Assembly (NCBI GenBank): GCA_951230915.1
Contig: OX579639.1
Coordinates: 21,142,001 to 21,206,000 of the forward strand
Reading direction: 5' to 3'
DNA from: Antitrichia curtipendula
Lineage: Eukaryota > Streptophyta > Bryopsida > Hypnales > Leucodontaceae
Length of the DNA stretch: 64,000 bases
Part shown: positions 1 through 12,103 of the stretch, in pieces
Numbering within the stretch: position 1 is the first letter of the stretch
Layout: every line of letters begins with the position of its first letter
Position numbers and translations under genes: made by a program
Notes under the pieces: model-generated
What the model was told of the DNA's origin: nothing
The model's input: the letters and a program-made list of their open reading frames with translations, nothing else
The model's database searches: none

Positions 1-2
1 TG

Positions 3-2849
3 CTGAACGTCATCGCCGGAGCAGAGAATTCGACAGAGCTGAGTTCAAGGATGTCGCAAGAGGGGGGGCTGACATGGGCCAAGACACTGCTGCTCGAGGT
101 GACGGAAATTAGAGACCTTCCGCTTGGTGGGATTGGCGAGAGTGAAGGTCAAGGAGGGCGATCTGGGCGGGGAAGGGGAAGGGGAAGGGGGAAGGGGAGG
201 AAAGACAAGAACGATGGAGGTGGGAGGAGAATTTTGCCTATGGACCAGACCAATAGTCGGGTGACTAGAGCTGCGGGACTGCAAAGAGGCAAGGTGGTGA
301 TTGCCGATGGTATCGTCTCAGGCGACCCTCGGGGAGATTTGCAATTCTTTGCTACGCCTACTAGGGTGAAACGGCGGGAGTCTAGTCGCTGTTCGAGGGC
401 ATCCAAGTCCGCGAGCTTCATGTTTCGCATGCAAGAAGGGAAACATGACTTTCCAAGCTTGCTGGCAGAAGACATTGCTGGAGAATTACCAAATTCACTG
501 GAGACGTTTGCTTGTGAAGAGACGCAAAGGCCGCTGACCATTGAGGGGACGGAGAGTTTGGTAACCGCTAGGGACACGCAAACCCCGGCAGACTGCAAGG
601 AGACGCCAGGTTCGGGTTGTGAGAGCACCAACCGCCTCAGATCAATCAAACAAGGGAAACATATCTTAGTCGAAGAAGATGATTCCGGTGAGAGAAGGCC
701 CCGTCGACACAGCCTTGACTAGTATAACAGCTGCAACGACAGGGGAGGATGTGTACATCTCGATGCTGGTGACGACGTCAACATAGCATTGGCGTTGCCA
801 GTTGATGATCGTGTCGTGACCCACGTCTGGGTTCCGCGCATTGTATTGGGGCTCAATCCAAGTGCTGCACCGGATAACATGCTATTGGGCGAGGTGGTGA
901 GAGAATTTGAACATGTAATTACCCATGCATTGATGTACAAGATTGACTTTCGAGGGGTGCTTGGAATTATTGTAGTGCGGAAGGAGGACTGTGTACCTGC
1001 TGTTGAAGGGGACAAGTCCGTCGCAGCATTGAGGGCGAAGGAGGCCATGAACGAGTCGATGCTGCTCAGCCAAGCAAGTACATATACGTTGGACCTACCA
1101 TCTTACCTCGTGGGTGGAGCAGAGGAAGGCGATGATGAAGCGGAAGCGGACCCGGACTGGGAGGACGACTATCACAATGGGAACACCGGTTCTGATTCAG
1201 GTAACTCCGACTAGCTGCTATCGGACGATGGGAGTGAACCTGAGGTTGTGGAGGACAGTGTACCTAGTGCTCCTGATTTAGAGTTCGAGTCTTTTGGTTT
1301 CTCGCACCGTTACTCCGCAGAGCATTGGGAGGACTTGAGCGGGTCATTGCTACCTAGTCGTTGTCTTTTCATAGGGTCGACTCCAGGGCCGGTTTGTCTT
1401 CACAATCGGCATCCAGTGGCTATACATAAGTTCTTTGAACCGTACTGGCCACTGGAAATGCTGCAGCGTATTTGTGTCCATACTAATCTATATGCGACCC
1501 AACCCAGATATACGAATCCTACAAAGACTAATGGGGGTTTAGCTTGGTCTGATGTCTCACCTAGGGAAATTCGCTGCTGGTTAGGGATTTGCATTTACAT
1601 GGGGCTTAGGAAGCAACCGAAGACACGTTTATATTGGGATCATAGGTCGTTCTTTGGTTGTCCGCTGATTATAGGAGCCATGCGTAGAGCTCGTTTTGAA
1701 GACATATGCCGATGCATACACCTAGTTGACAATTCTACCCTAATTATAGACAAATCCGATGTCCAGTACGACAAAATAGCTAAGGTACGCTAGCTGATTG
1801 AGAGGTTTGTTGAAATTAGTAAAGAACTTTACAATTGTGAACGTCACATTTGCGTGGATGAGATTATGATCCCCCACCGAGGTAGGAGATGTGCCATAAA
1901 ACAATACATGCCAGCCAAACCTGTGAAATATGGAATTAAAGTTTGGTGTTGTGCAAACAGTAAGTCCCGTTATGTCTATGACTTAGAAGTGTATACAGGA
2001 CGAAATGGTGAGATCGTCGAGAAAGATTTGGGATTGAGAGTAGTGAAGTCTTTGGTGTCAGATCTAAAGGGATTAGGGCACATTGTGGTCACTGATCGTT
2101 TCTTCACCTCCCCGCATTTGTTTGACGACCTACTGAGGCTAGGATTCCTGGCCACTGGAACTGTCATGCCAAATCGGGTTGGGATGCCTACAAATTTGGG
2201 AAAGTACTCACGTGCTACTGGAGAAAGGGGGGGGATCATTGCTCAAATGCATAGGTCTAGGAATATGTGTGCTATAGTCTGGTTTGATAGAATTCCCGTT
2301 TTTCTTCTTAGCACGTCCTCGAACCCTATAGCTGCAGATACATTTTGCTATCGTTGGACACGTCGAGAGGGCCGAAAGGCATTTCATACTTCTCCCATGT
2401 TATTAGAGTACCAAGAGATGATGCGCGGGGTTGACTTGGTGGATCAATGTAGAATGGAGTATAGTGCGCAGCTTAGATCGCACAAGTGGTGGCATCGTCT
2501 ACTGCTTTTTGTCCTAGATACTAGTTTAGGTAACGCATACATCCTTTACAAGACTCATGCGATTGCATCCGGGGAGCAGGTGATGTCCCGTATACAGTTC
2601 CATTATGAAATTGCCGGTTGGATGTGCGATGGTGAAGTGCAGCCGGGTCGAACTGCAGCTTCCTTCAACCGCACTGACCATGGATTATACTATTCAGCGA
2701 AGCATGACAGGCTTCGACGGGAGTGCATTATATGTGGTCGGAAGCAAATACGTTTGTGCCCAGGCTGCGGGGGGGCCTTCATGTGCGAAGGGAGCTGCTA
2801 TTTGAAGGTCCACAGCATTGCCCAATATGCGGCCAAAGTTTTGAAATAA
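3..2849 (+). pseudogene. piggyBac-type transposase (PGBD / DDE_Tnp_1_7), broken by three in-frame TAG codons
   Basis: One frame is open from the left window edge to a TAA at 2847, except for TAG codons at 720, 1212 and 1791; no frameshift is seen. The part before 1250 is Arg/Gly- then acid-rich, as in piggyBac N-termini. The catalytic core is recognisable: VDEIMIPHRGR (first Asp at 1857), IVVTDRFFTS (Asp at 2094) and GVDLVDQ near 2430, followed by HKWWHRLLLF. A Cys-rich tail (about 2724-2810; CIICG, CPGCGG, CEGSC) matches the piggyBac C-terminal zinc-binding domain. In the family these proteins excise and insert elements at TTAA. Each TAG could come from a CAG glutamine codon by C-to-T change in a CHG context, which is inference. 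Terminal repeats were not found and the 5' end may lie outside the window. TTAA-flanked small elements elsewhere in the window could be its past substrates. Confidence 0.85.
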
Positions 2850-4241
2850 TCCAATTTTGCAGGTTTTGTTGCTGCGAGTCAAGGACACGGCATTGGTGCT
2901 GGTTCGCCGCATATCTTGGTGGAGGAAGAAGGAAGCCACCTGGACGGGGAATTTACTGCCGGAACATTGAAGTTTTTGGCTGGGTTGTCTTCTCTTTAGG
3001 GGGGGTCGGTGTCTTTGGTGTCTTCAACCTTCTGTATTAGGTAGCATCATTTTCAGATTCGAGCGGAGGGGTTTGCGGACAGGGCTGGGTGTGTCTTTTG
3101 GGTGCTGGATTGGACGTGGATGTCAGTTTTCTAGAATCCGACTGTGTTTTCACCCTTCAGTCATGCATAGCAGGGTTTTTTTTAGTGGTTGTGCACCCCT
3201 GGGGAGGTTTGATGAAGAGGCATAGGATGTAGGATCTGCCGTGAGAGATTCGAATTCTCATGCTTCAAAGAGCTTTGGATGCTCATAGTGAAAGGCATTT
3301 CTATTGTGATCTTGTATTCTTGAAGCAATGAAATCCAATGGAAATTTTGATAAGAGATGACATTTTCCTTGAATTTGTGTTCCATGTGTCTTGGTTGAGA
3401 ATATGTACTAGTCCTATGAGAGTCCAACAATTCAATTTTGTATGTTCTGATGTTCGCGATGGAAGGCGTGAGGTGCTTTTGCTGCGACGGAGCTGAACGA
3501 AGACATGGGACTTCCAGGAAAACGGTTGGTACGTCAAATGTCGTGGTCGCGCTTCCCGGTTCTTTCCCTTCAGGCGATCGAACCCGCGGTTTCCAGCCAT
3601 GGCCACGCGAGCTTCCCGCCGTAGCCACGTGAGCTTCCCGCCGCTGTTACCCGTGGCTTCACCGGGTGGATGAGGAATCCGAACTTAGAATGCCGATCGT
3701 AGGAGAATGCACCGTTTGATCCCTTTTTTTTTGGGTTTGTTTGTTCACTCATCATAGCCCGCTTGAATGAACCGTATGGATCCACCTTTGTCGTTGCCTT
3801 TTTTTTTCCAAAAAAAGAAAAGGAGCGCATGCAGGAATTTTCACCCCAGAGACACCACACTTTCTAGTTATCCTGAGAAATGGGCTTGTCTAATCTGAAC
3901 CCAGATTTTCCGTGTAGGTCTTTAGGGATCTTTCTGTTACCCAGTACAAAAAACATGGGGTCTAATCTCTTCAAAATCTGACCGTAAGAGGCCTCCGAAG
4001 TGGCCCCAAGCCTGCAATAGAGCTGTTTTGGCAGAAAAATCCCATCAGAATCCGTTGAATATCGTGTAGTATGGTTGTGGATTTCTCAAAAAAAAAACCC
4101 ACCAGAAACCCAGAACCATGAGGTCGCAATCCGTGCAGTTACATCTTCCGTGAAGGAAGTGGGATAATTGTTAAAATTACATTCTCGGAGCCCTCTCAAA
4201 CAGGGCACGACAACCGTTAAATTTGTAGGGTCCTTTTGGGG
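2850..4241. other. Intergenic, no gene recognised
   Basis: Follows the piggyBac relic. It is fairly GC-rich to about 3660, with a short internal near-repeat around 3600-3640 (GAGCTTCCCGCCG twice), then becomes AT-rich. I see no family-like protein, RNA gene or terminal repeat. Confidence 0.5.
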
Positions 4242-4396
4242 TTAAGCCAGTCAGATATTGGTAAGTGTCCTTCAAATATGTCAGCCAATTAAAGCCAAGC
4301 ATTTGGCTAACGGATTAACTAAAGTCTAGGGACATAATTGGGTGAGTCTAGGGTCCATGGCAAGGTACAGGGACGGGAATGGGTGTTTTCACCTTA
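4242..4396 (+). repeat. 155-bp dispersed repeat, copy 1
   Basis: Nearly identical, in inverse orientation, to 52131-52276. The left end abuts TTAA (4242-4245); the right end reads TTAC where the other copy has TTAA. No obvious terminal inverted repeat. Probably a small mobile element. Confidence 0.6.
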
Positions 4397-4480
4397 CATG
4401 TGGAGTTGGGGATTGGTGGACATTTTACACCATATAAATATTTAGTATTTCTTTACAAAAATTTACTACTTTTGAATTAA

Positions 4481-4701
4481 CCCATAAACGACACGGAGGA
4501 CGTTTTATGGCCGATGAATGACAAAGAATCTCTTCATGTAGGACAAAAGTGCAACTATTCATCTTCCAAATTTTGTGTGGAATGGGAAAATCTTCTATAG
4601 TACTTTGTTTTTCAATGAGTGCTTTTTCATTTTTTTAAGCCAACAATTCCCACGGTACCCAAACAAATGATTTCCATGGTGACCAGCTTGTCATTTAAGG
4701 G
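4481..4701. mobile_element. 221-bp TTAA-flanked non-autonomous element (piggyBac-like MITE)
   Basis: TTAA lies on both sides (4477-4480 and 4702-4705). Ends are short inverted repeats: CCCATAAACGACA on the left, and CCCTTAAATGACA as the reverse complement of the right end. The matching position in the repeat X copy near 13375 reads straight through a single TTAA, so this is a real insertion with TTAA duplication. It is non-coding. Confidence 0.7.
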
Positions 4702-4838
4702 TTAAGCATAGTTGTAATTGGGACGCATGAACCTCGATGTATACAAATAGAGATATCTATAGAAATATTTGTTGATTTTGATGGCTTGTAAAGTAATTTT
4801 CTTGAAGTAATGATGAAGTAAGGCAACCTAATTGTTAA

Positions 4839-5774
4839 TCCCTAAAGGACCAAATACTATTTTTTTGACAACATAGCAATTTTTGGCAACTCACTACGAC
4901 TAGAATTTTTATATTTTTTCCTTGAAATTTTCACACAAGATGTGCCCAAGGAGTAGCTTTAAGGCCCAACAATTTTCATAACTTTTGACTACGTGGTTAA
5001 AAAGTTATTGCATGATATGTCATTTTCATTGGTCAGCGGGCAGCCCAAACAACTACAAAAACTTCTTTAAAAATCACTTTAAGAAAAATAAATATTTGAA
5101 ATTGCTTTTTTAGATTTATATATACGTGGGAAGCTCTAAATCATTCCATTTTGATTAATGAGATGAAAGTTATGAGGAGTTCTGGTTTGAGGGTAGTTAT
5201 GGAATCTCTATTCTAAGATAAACTTTGAAGTCCTTTATTTAACTCAATTTTCAATATTCTTGAAAAAAAATAAAGAAAGAAGGTGTAGATTGTTTATTAC
5301 GACATTACAACCCTTGGGATTGGCATTTTTCAATTCCATATTTAAGTTCTTAACAATTTAGTGTTTTGAACATTCTCTATCTCTTTCTACTTATTTTTTT
5401 TTTCCTATATGTTTTACAATTCCAAATGATCTGAAAATTTTCAAGCACATAGACAACTTGCCTTGAAGAATGAATCCAAAGAGTAATCACCATTTTGGAC
5501 ATTTTTTCATACCAGTGTGACCTTGTGAAGTGCAGCTGCCCGGATTTTTGCAGGGACAAAAAAAGGGGTTTTGTCAATTCAAACGCTATTATCTTGCAAT
5601 CCACATGGTGGAAATTTCTGAGGTTTTTTCCACAACTTCTCAAACTAGTCTAATACATGATCCTACGGTTACATTTTTCCAAAAATATTTTCTTTCTCTA
5701 AAATTTGGTATTTGTATTCAAAATAGCAGTTTTGTAGTGGTTTTGGTGAAAACATAGTCTCTGATCTTTAGGGG
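4839..5774. mobile_element. 936-bp TTAA-flanked element, family 1, copy A
   Basis: Bounded by TTAA at 4835-4838 and 5775-5778, with ends TCCCTAAAGGACC and, reversed, CCCCTAAAGATC. Homologous over its length to 41875-42830 and 59879-60813, and in part to 12497-13245 (reverse). No coding capacity is seen. The related repeat at 8460-8490 reads across the site with TCAA in place of TTAA, an empty site with one substitution. TTAA duplication and CCC termini are piggyBac hallmarks. Confidence 0.75.
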
Positions 5775-5900
5775 TTAAGGCAACCTAATTTCACTATTTA
5801 TTATTTAGTGAAATAGTGAAATCATAGGAGATAGTGATTCTGTGTTCTTGTCTTTTGAACGCATAGTGATAAACTATGCACCATTTTCAAAAAAATTAGT

Positions 5901-5978
5901 TTTTAATTCACCCCCTCCTCCCCCCTCCCAAAAAGCTTTAAAATTTTAATTTTGGGGGGAAGGGGGGGTGAATTAAAA
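5901..5978. repeat. Short G/C-run hairpin
   Basis: Left arm TTTTAATTCACCCCCTCC pairs with GGGGGGGTGAATTAAAA at the right; about 30 bp per arm with an AT-rich loop. The arms are homopurine/homopyrimidine-rich. Confidence 0.55.
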
Positions 5979-6089
5979 TTTTCTTTTCAACCAACACACC
6001 CCAACCCTCCTCCTCCCCTCTTGTAGTTTTCAGGGGTGGTAGGGAGATGCAAACATTATGGGATAAATTTGTATTCTGCCCTATATGTA

Positions 6090-6335
6090 TTCTTTCGTAT
6101 ACATATTCTGCTTTTTGTATATGTATATGTATTCGTACGTATGATCGTATCCGTATCCATATCCAGATTTGTATCCAGATCCAGTGGCTCCTGATTTTTT
6201 GTTGACGGGAGGTGGAATTTTTTTCCCCCCATCCAACGGCTCCTGATTTTTTTGTTGAGGAGGGGTGGAAGTTTTTTTCCACCCATCCAACGGCTCCTGA
6301 TTTTTGGGAGGGGGGGGATTTTTGGGAGGGGGGAA
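6090..6335. repeat. Low-complexity GTATAT/GTATCC run and about 60-bp tandem repeat
   Basis: At 6100-6180 imperfect GTATAT and GTATCCA hexamer-like units repeat. At 6181-6330 a unit containing GGCTCCTGATTTTTTGTTGA and a G-rich/T-run segment recurs three times. Reading frames across it are by-products of the repeats. Confidence 0.6.
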
Positions 6336-8115
6336 CCATGTATTGAAAACCTGGCGTGTTCTCCTCTTTTCAGTAGATAGTAGATAGTGTAGTTCACAAC
6401 AACAGTTGAAATGTACGGACTACTGAGTAGTTCTCTTCAACATGAGTCTAAAGTACCTCAGTGGTGACGGGTGATTATGGTCCCCAAGTTCTCTACAGTA
6501 GAATGTCCTGGAGTTTACATTCATTCGAGTTTTTAAATCCAATCTTTTCATTATTTCCATCCATTAGTCAGCATTGCTCAAAGTATAGCTGGGCATGCAT
6601 GGACCTGCTCAACGAATCTCAGTCCCACTTTATCAAAGTTTAAGTTCTGTGGGTCTGTATCATTATAGTACAGTTGCTCAATAGAGTAACAACCACACAT
6701 TTGGCAATGATACAGCCCTATTGGTGATGGCTTTGGACAATAAAATCTGTCCAATGATAATGTGCCACACCTTGAGTACCATTGAAGTGAGTCCCCCATA
6801 CATGAGTCAGCTTGGCATTGCATTTTCAAGAATCTGTAGGTGCATGCCATACGGTAGAACCAGACCTAGTCGACCACTTATATCCTGTTTAGGATGTGGA
6901 GACCATGCCTGGGCCTCTAATTTAATTTAATTTATTAATTATTAGCAAGTTGCTTGAACAGATTTGGAGCTAATGTTGTTGAAAAATCCCTTATTGTAGT
7001 ATTGTTGACTTTCTTAGAGAATAAGATGCTATAAAAATAGATCACCAAAATTACCTTCTTCATATATCTTGGAAATAAGTATGTCTTGCGCTTGATTTGA
7101 ATTTTGGTCAAAATAATATTTTATTAATTTTTTTATTTGATACCATCTACTGACATGAAGGGAATCAAATCTATTTTTTACTCCAGTTTAAAAAAATCCT
7201 AAAACTCAACAATACATTGTAATTTAAACTTTGGACCTCTAACTATAGAATATCAATTTTCTAATCTTAAAATGACATAGAAAAATGATTTGCACCATGA
7301 TGTTCTATATTATATTATTTTCTAATAGAGAAAATTTAAGATTTTTTTAGCATTCTTTCTATTTGATGTGAATTTTTTTGTTTTTAAATTCAAAAATATA
7401 CAATACTTTTATTTTTTTCAAAAAAATATGAATTTTTTATGACTTAATAGAAGACATATGATTCCATCTTTGGGAAATATTTATATACAAAACTCCATTC
7501 ATAATTGCAAAATGAGATTCTTTTAAATACCATTCACTTATTCACAACACAAAAGCCCAAGGATGGAATACGCAAACCTTCATTACTTTTAATGCAAGAA
7601 CTCAAGAAATTGCTCATCCCATCACTAAGAACTCAAGGAACTACAAACCAATTTAAAAACCTAAAAACACAATCAAACATTCTCCAAACAAAATTAACCA
7701 TATTGCCATTAAATATTCCACTTACATTCTTTTCATTAAATGACACTTTAAGAACAATCAACCGCCCTCTACTATCATAGACCTACTAAGAATACTCACA
7801 CCTATACATTTCACAAAACGTATATTCTCAAATCACAAACTATTATAAATAACACCATTTTAGTGTTTTTTCTTCTACCAAAATTCTGCAAGATCCCACA
7901 AATTGCAACCTCTATTGTGATGTCCTTCTAAATATTCTTGAATGAGATGAGGAAAATAAAAGGACTACCATCTTCTAGAAAAAATCTTGCACCATTTGTG
8001 TATGATTACTAGCAAACAAATATGTTACCATCATTCACTCTGAAAATTAGTCACAATATAAATCACACCTTCTTCAAAATTATAGTAAAATGCCTAAATA
8101 AAAAATAAACAAAAC

Positions 8116-8120
<5 letters not shown>
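6336..8120. other. AT-rich intergenic stretch, no feature recognised
   Basis: About 1.8 kb of AT-rich DNA with many homopolymer runs. I find no coding similarity, terminal repeats or RNA gene on either strand. Confidence 0.45.

Positions 8121-8152
<32 letters not shown>
8121..8152. repeat. (TA)16 microsatellite
   Basis: Uninterrupted alternating TA. Similar shorter AT runs occur near 49378 and 49837. Confidence 0.95.
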
Positions 8153-8153
<1 letters not shown>

Positions 8154-8190
8154 CAAAACTAAAATGTCCTTAAATTATGGGCTAAGGGAA

Positions 8191-8405
8191 AATTGACACC
8201 CTCATTGTCCCAACCAAAGGTAATTGAAAAAAATCACCTCCCTATTTTGTGCCACATTTTCTATTATTTCTTCACCCCCACTATCTTATTTGGGCCTTTG
8301 AATGCAAATATAAATTCACAACTTCCAAATTTTATCATTTATTGCAAATAAAAAATTTCAATGTTTTCCCCATGGATGAACTGTTGGGCAATGAGGGGGT
8401 CAATT
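8191..8405. repeat. 215-bp foldback element
   Basis: Left arm AATTGACACCCTCATTGTCC (8191-8214) is the near-perfect inverse of the right arm (8383-8405, GTTGGGCAATGAGGGGGTCA). The interior is non-coding. No clear target duplication. Confidence 0.55.
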
Positions 8406-8439
8406 CACCCTCACCTAAGTTAGGATTTTTAAGGGAAAA

Positions 8440-8690
8440 TGCTACACCAAATAGTTAAATTAGGTTGCCTTGACAATTAATTTGCCTTATTCCAAGAAAA
8501 TGATTTTACAAGCCATCAAAGTCAATAAATATCTCTACAAACATTTCCGTTTGTACACATGGAGGTTCACAAGTCCCAATTACAACAACGCTTAATTCAA
8601 AAGTAGTAATTTGCTGTAAAGAAACAGTAAATATTTATATTGTGTACAATGTCGAGAAATTAGTGTGGGACAAATTAACAGTGTAACCAA
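8440..8690 (-). repeat. Repeat family X, copy 2, with an empty TTAA-type site
   Basis: Reverse-complement match to the segments flanking copy A at 4421-5830. The sequence runs AATTG-TCAA-GGCAACC exactly where copy A has TTAA, the 936-bp element and TTAA, so this copy represents the uninserted state. Confidence 0.65.
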
Positions 8691-9976
8691 AGTTGCATCT
8701 CTCCCTTCCATAATGGGAGCATTTAAGTTAGAAAGCACGGACTTCCGAAGTTTGAAAACGTGATCGTAGGCCCCAGCTTTCAGGGTTACGACCTCATCCG
8801 TCCAGCCCAGCAGTGACACGTGCAATAATTGGCACAGGCGAACCAGGCACAACTGAACCAAGACAGGCAATCACATGAGTCACGAAAATCACGGCAACGG
8901 AACAGCCGAGGACGTACGTCGGACTCCGGTCTGCATATCGTCGCAGTTTCGTCCGCGTGGCCAAGCCATCAACAGAACCGAACGACCATCGTCATCATCA
9001 TGGCGGACATGGCGGGTATGCACCACTTGGCGCAATATCCGGTGACCTGGAGGGCCTATCCAAACTGACAAACAATGACGCAGGCCGGGCCGGGCGTACC
9101 AATCCACCTGCGACCCGACCCGCCCTCCTCCCCACCCGACCCGTCCCGACCCGCGATTCAGTCCCTTCTCGCAGTCATCACTCTCCACTCGGCTCCCTCT
9201 CTTGGCCTACAAATGAAGCTCCCCGGCATGGTCTAAACCTTCAAATCTTCGCTCTTTGCATTGCACTCCACCTTTTTCCTCTTATCGATCAGTGGCGTTT
9301 GGTTTGTATTTCTGTTTCTTGTATTTTGTTCTCGAAATTGAGCTTTGGAGGTTTGGTTGTGGTGGCGTTTGGTGGAGGTTACGTATACTCGGAGTAGTTC
9401 AGTTATTGAGGTAGACTTTCTGAACGTGTTCGTGTGTTCTTGTTTTTGGCTGCAAGAATGGTGTCTTGGATCTTTATTGTAGTTTTTAAGGGGAGTGTAT
9501 CCTCGAGAATTTATTGGTTGCAGTTGCGTTTAGGATGTGTATTCTTGGAGTTAGTTACTTCATTTGGCGCTGTGGTTCTGCTGCAGTAATGCACATTGTG
9601 GATCGGTCTTCGGATTTTTGTTGCTCTTGTATATCGTCTATGTGTTTCAAGTTTAGGAAATGTGTGATGGAATGGCGGTTGAGTTTCAGGAGTCTTTTTA
9701 ATGATTATTATTGGAGTTTGGGAGTTTTGAGGTGATTTCGTGTTTAGTGCGTTTGCGTTTGCGGTATACCGCTGTTTGGATGGCTAATCTGTTTCTTTTG
9801 ATGTACAACAGGTGTGTGCGAGTTATCTGCGGGTGTAAAGCTGTGTGGCGTCCTGGAAACTGTTGTTTGGGGGAAGTTTGACCGTCGAGCGGAAACAGAG
9901 TTGTTGGTGTTGCGTTGTGGATCTCGTCTTCGAGATCGTTTTAAGGCTTTTCAAGTGAAAGAAGTAAAGTTTCAAG
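8691..9976 (+). promoter_or_regulatory. Upstream and presumed 5' leader region of the DUF3700 gene
   Basis: GC content rises sharply from about 8750 to 9250 relative to the AT-rich flank, and the stretch contains no recognised protein. A pyrimidine-rich segment with an AG at 9810-9811 before GTGTGTGCG could be the acceptor of a 5'-UTR intron. Promoter elements could not be placed with confidence. Confidence 0.35.
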
Positions 9977-11469
9977 ATGCTTGCTGTGGTTCACAAGTCG
10001 GTGGCCAAAGCTCCGGCGGAACTGGTTGCTCCTGAGAGTGGGAGCCCTGATTGCCGATGCCAGGGCAGCGAGATTTTGACTGCGTACAAGAAGTCCTATC
10101 CAGAGTCGATAGCCATGCATTTTGACGGAGACAGTCTCATGGCCTTTACTCATTCGCAACAGGCCCTGTTACGACCGAGGTTCGTTGGAAGTTTCCTTGT
10201 TTCCGTCCTGTCTCTGTTTGCATGCTTTGGTAGCTGAGATGACCTTAGCATATGCCGTCATGTTTCTTTGAGGATTAAAGTGTTCCTTTGATTTCCTCGC
10301 AATTTGCACAGATTGAAATTACACGTTCTACCTTTATCCCTGGAAATTGCATTTTGGATAGCCCTATTTAGGAATCATATTTCAATCTGTGACGTTTGAA
10401 TGAAGGTTTGTTTCTGATGTAGATTTTTCGTATTGCAGAACTTTTTCATCAGTGGATGATGTGTACTGCATGTTCGTGGGGATGTTGGATAACCTACCAC
10501 ATCTGAGACAGATGTATGGACTGTCGAAGACGATCAATGAGGTCGTGCTTATCACAGAAATGTACCGTGTTCTGCGTGATCGTGGTCCCTACTCCGCGGA
10601 TCAAGTCATTCAAGACTTGTCCGGTTCATTTGCGTTCGTGCTCTACGACAATAAAACGAAGACACTTCTCGTCGCTTGTGTGAGTAGCTTGTTTCTCGGA
10701 CTGTTCTATTTTGTCTCTTCCTATCTCGCATTGAAACAGTCATTTGTGCATTGGTTCGATGATGACCACATGTGATTTGCGGAATGGTAATTAGCGATAC
10801 AAGAACTTTATTCGACTCGTTCGATGTAGTGGGGATATTTGACTGAAATATATAACCTGCAGGATCCACATGGCAAGGTGCCTTTCTTCTGGGGAATTGC
10901 TGCGGATGGAACGACGGCATTTTCTGACGATGCGAAACTTCTGAAGCAAGGGTGTGGGAAGTCGTTTGCTCCCTTTCCCCAAGGTATTTTTCAATCAATT
11001 GTCACGAATTTTACATGTAGCAATGTCACGTTACCTTTGAGATTAAGGTTGGTGGGAAGCATTTCTTAGGTTATGTTCTCAATCTGTCTTGGTGGTGAAC
11101 GTGCAGGTTGTTACTTCTCAAGCGCAGGAGGGTTGTGTAGCTACGCGCATCCATCAACTCCTCTGAAACCAGTGCCTAGAATTGACAGTCAAGGTCAAAT
11201 GTGCGGCTCGATGTTTAAGGTGATTATGTTTGACTTGCATTTGCGTTTTATCTGTCTAATATATCAATGGACGTGTCTATATCGTCTGTCAATGTACGGA
11301 TTTTATATAAAATGACTACTGCTCCTTGATGGTTGCACCTTTTCTATTGTCTCTTCATTCACTCACCACCTGTTTTTCTGAACAGGTCGACTCGCAGCAA
11401 CTCTTGAAGCAGCAAGCGGCACATGGCAATTTAGGGTACCATAATTTTCCTGTTACGCCACACCACTAG
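9977..11469 (+). CDS. DUF3700 / stem-specific protein TSJT1-like (aluminium-induced) protein, 253 aa, five exons
   Basis: Exons 9977-10179, 10439-10679, 10863-10983, 11107-11219 and 11386-11469; all junctions are GT-AG and phases fit, giving 762 nt ending in TAG. The protein opens MLAVVHKSVAKAPAELVAP, typical of this plant family, and continues through VYCMFVGMLDNLPHLRQ, LSGSFAFVLYD, VPFFWGIAADG, KSFAPFPQGCYFSSAGG and PVPRIDSQG. The fold is a class II glutamine amidotransferase-like (Ntn) domain; the initiator Met is followed by Leu and not Cys, so amidotransferase activity is not expected. In flowering plants relatives are linked to aluminium, auxin or starvation responses; the biochemical role is not established. 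Length is near the family norm of about 230-255 residues. Confidence 0.93.
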
Positions 11470-12103
11470 GTGTACAGGGATCCAGCAACCTCCTCATTTC
11501 GTGTCCCATGCGCAGCCTGTAAATTTACGGAGATGTATGTGATGAAAGTGGTAGTTGGAGGGGGGTACTATCTACTAACTATGCAGGATGGCGGTGTCTT
11601 GTAAGCCCGGTGCAGTCGTTAGCATTCCTAAACAATCAGTCTAATTATTGCGCTGTATCTATTAAACGACAGTGCTGTCTGTAGACAATATGTAACAGAT
11701 TTTTATGGTCATTGTCTAGAACATTTTGTACCAGGTTTGGGGAAATTGTAAATTGATTTGTAGATTGAATACTGACAACTTCCCGAGGCCAAAGTGTACA
11801 TCATTTTGCTGACAGCATTATGTATACCGGTAGTTTGAGCTTTTACATATAGGGCTTATCAGAATTATTAGGATATGTACAACCATTGAAAATATATTAT
11901 TTAAGCTTGTTGTGCATTTGCAGATGATGCTGAAAGCTGTCCTATTTTTCTCCCTCTGAATGACTTCTTACTGTCACTCATTTCATGTTGATTCCCAAAA
12001 CAGCAGTGCCAAGAACGAGTTTGTTTTGGATCTTGGAATGAACTTATGCACATTGAAATACTACATACGGGACAAGCAGTGCTTTCCATTCTGTACAATA
12101 TGT
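11470..12103. other. 3' flank of the DUF3700 gene
   Basis: Contains presumably the 3' UTR and then unremarkable sequence. No further coding or repeat signal was identified. Confidence 0.4.

Larger units (their letters stand above)
4421..5880 (+). repeat. Repeat family X, copy 1, carrying two nested TTAA insertions
   Basis: The outer segments (4421-4480, 4702-4838, 5775-about 5830) match, in reverse, 8460-8690 and 13246-13440, including GATGGCTTGTAAAGTAATTT. Those other copies lack the insertions described at 4481 and 4839 (the 8460 copy) or lack only the first (the 13246 copy), so they show the empty target sites. Confidence 0.65.

Noticed and set aside
149..649. 166-codon antisense open frame over the piggyBac gene
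   Set aside because: Shadow of the GC-rich sense frame; no independent family similarity.
2988..3005. CTTTAGGGGG resembling the TTAA-element terminus at the end of the piggyBac relic
   Set aside because: No TTAA follows and a G run explains it; not enough to call the element's 3' end.
5938..6397. Overlapping open frames with repeated peptide units
   Set aside because: Produced by the tandem repeat and GTATAT-type low complexity, not a protein gene.
9000..9400. Plus-strand open frame of 146 codons upstream of the DUF3700 gene
   Set aside because: GC-rich promoter/leader region, no family match and no splice link to the gene.
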